A program made the position numbers and the translations under genes. The notes under the pieces were generated by a model that searched no databases, was not told the DNA's origin, and saw nothing but the letters and a program-made list of their open reading frames with translations. DNA of 64,000 nucleotides from Streptomyces sp. WMMB 322 (lineage in GTDB: Bacteria > Actinomycetota > Actinomycetes > Streptomycetales > Streptomycetaceae). The stretch is from assembly GCF_900090145.1 (NCBI RefSeq), contig NZ_FMHI01000008.1, positions 124,001 through 188,000 on the forward strand. The letters are read 5' to 3'. This document shows positions 63,445-64,000 of this stretch, one piece after another (the first letter of the stretch is position 1; each line of letters opens with the position of its first letter).

Positions 63445-63979
63445 GCTCGCCGATCGCGGGACGCGCCGCGTCGAGCACCGTCATGAACCAGGTGGAGAAG
63501 GCCCCTTCGGCCTGACGGCGGGCCAGCTCGCCCGGGGTGACGAACGCCGTCTCGGCGATCTCCTCCGGGTCGGGGTGCAGTTCGCCGCGTACGAGCCCCG
63601 CGAAGAGGTGGTTGTACTCCTGCTCGACGAGGCCCGAGTCGGGGTCGGGGTGGTTGTAGCGGACGGTGCCCGCCTCACGCAGCAGGAAAGGTGCGGCCCC
63701 GAGTTCCTCGCTCACGCGCCGTGCCGCCGCGGCGAAGGGCGACTCGCCCGGATAGGGATGTCCGCAGCAGGTGTTGGACCACACACCGGGGGAGTGGTAC
63801 TTGCCGAGCGCGCGGCGCTGCAGCAGCAGCCGCCCCGAATCGTCGAAGAGGAATACGGAGAACGCGCGGTGCAGCCGGCCCGGTGCCACATGTGCGGAGA
63901 GCTTCTCCGCGGTACCGATCGTGGTCCCGTCCTCGTCGACCAGTTCGAGCATGATCGGTGCCGCTGCGCTGTTCGCCAT
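63419..63979 (-). CDS. idi: Isopentenyl-diphosphate delta-isomerase, type I
   Basis: 186-aa Nudix-fold enzyme that interconverts IPP and DMAPP for isoprenoid synthesis. The catalytic Cys is C72 in SNTCCGHPYPGE, and E119 and E121 in VEQEYNHLF bind metal and act as the second catalytic group. The Nudix-like segment is AAARRVSEELG. The ATG has AAGGA seven bases upstream. The 3' end overlaps the RsbW-like gene on the other strand by 26 bases. Confidence 0.95.
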   Translation of the reverse strand: MANSAAAPIMLELVDEDGTTIGTAEKLSAHVAPGRLHRAFSVFLFDDSGRLLLQRRALGKYHSPGVWSNTCCGHPYPGESPFAAAARRVSEELGAAPFLLREAGTVRYNHPDPDSGLVEQEYNHLFAGLVRGELHPDPEEIAETAFVTPGELARRQAEGAFSTWFMTVLDAARPAIGELTGAAAGW

Positions 63980-64000
63980 GTTGATCCTTCTGTCGGGGCC

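Overview
The window is about 72% GC, with strong third-position G/C bias, frequent GTG/TTG starts and tightly overlapping stop/start codons. Its gene content (conservon operon, WhiJ/DUF397-type regulator pairs, an OsdR/OsdK-like dormancy system, GAF-ANTAR protein, SCO6745-family protein) points to Streptomyces or a very close relative. It looks chromosomal. I see no rRNA, tRNA, CRISPR or intact mobile element, only one decayed transposase end and one truncated fadD.

Layout. 1-2041: lipoprotein start, a small hypothetical, and a CapA-like protein. 2194-10590: galactoside module. The minus-strand operon is GH42 beta-galactosidase, solute-binding lipoprotein, two sugar permeases and galactonate dehydratase. 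Divergent to it lie an SDR dehydrogenase and a FadR/GntR regulator. Together they fit oxidative (De Ley-Doudoroff) galactose catabolism. 10613-11959: XRE/DUF397 pair with a 275-bp tandem duplication. 12087-14146: RsbQ hydrolase and RsbP-like PAS-PP2C phosphatase. 14279-15780: MarR regulator and EamA transporter. 15923-23341: ClpC-type unfoldase, DUF4236, GAF-ANTAR, Fpg/Nei glycosylase, OsmC, GH25 lysozyme and two small orphan proteins.

23381-27933: CoA-transferase, then an amino-sugar type set (SIS isomerase, class II aldolase, DeoR regulator). 28344-35360: a five-gene beta-oxidation operon (2-methylacyl-CoA racemase, F420 oxidoreductase, acyl-CoA dehydrogenase, thiolase, FadJ). 35707-41673: a hypoxia/redox dormancy island with a cyclic-nucleotide-binding protein, a DoxX-like membrane protein, a universal stress protein, a DevR/DosR-like regulator, a pyridoxamine-oxidase-fold protein and a DevS/DosT-like GAF kinase. 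Its promoters carry repeated GGGCC-N4-GNCCC palindromes. 41739-42867: MerR regulator beside a fadD remnant.

42927-47301: a complete conservon (cvnA-B-C-D plus an ExxR-less cytochrome P450). 47879-64000: housekeeping and orphan genes, namely a DUF2236 oxygenase, VOC protein, secreted M1 aminopeptidase, DAAO-like oxidase, a 1158-residue helical-repeat protein, ABC-F ATPase, Tex, LPFR small protein, SCO6745-family protein, enoyl-CoA hydratase, an RsbW-like ATPase and IPP isomerase.

The most notable signals are the dormancy island with its shared operator-like palindromes, the RsbQ-RsbP pair, the conservon P450 with EVLW in place of ExxR, and several palindromes placed at start codons or in divergent promoters. 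All functional statements are read from sequence motifs; no database search was run.
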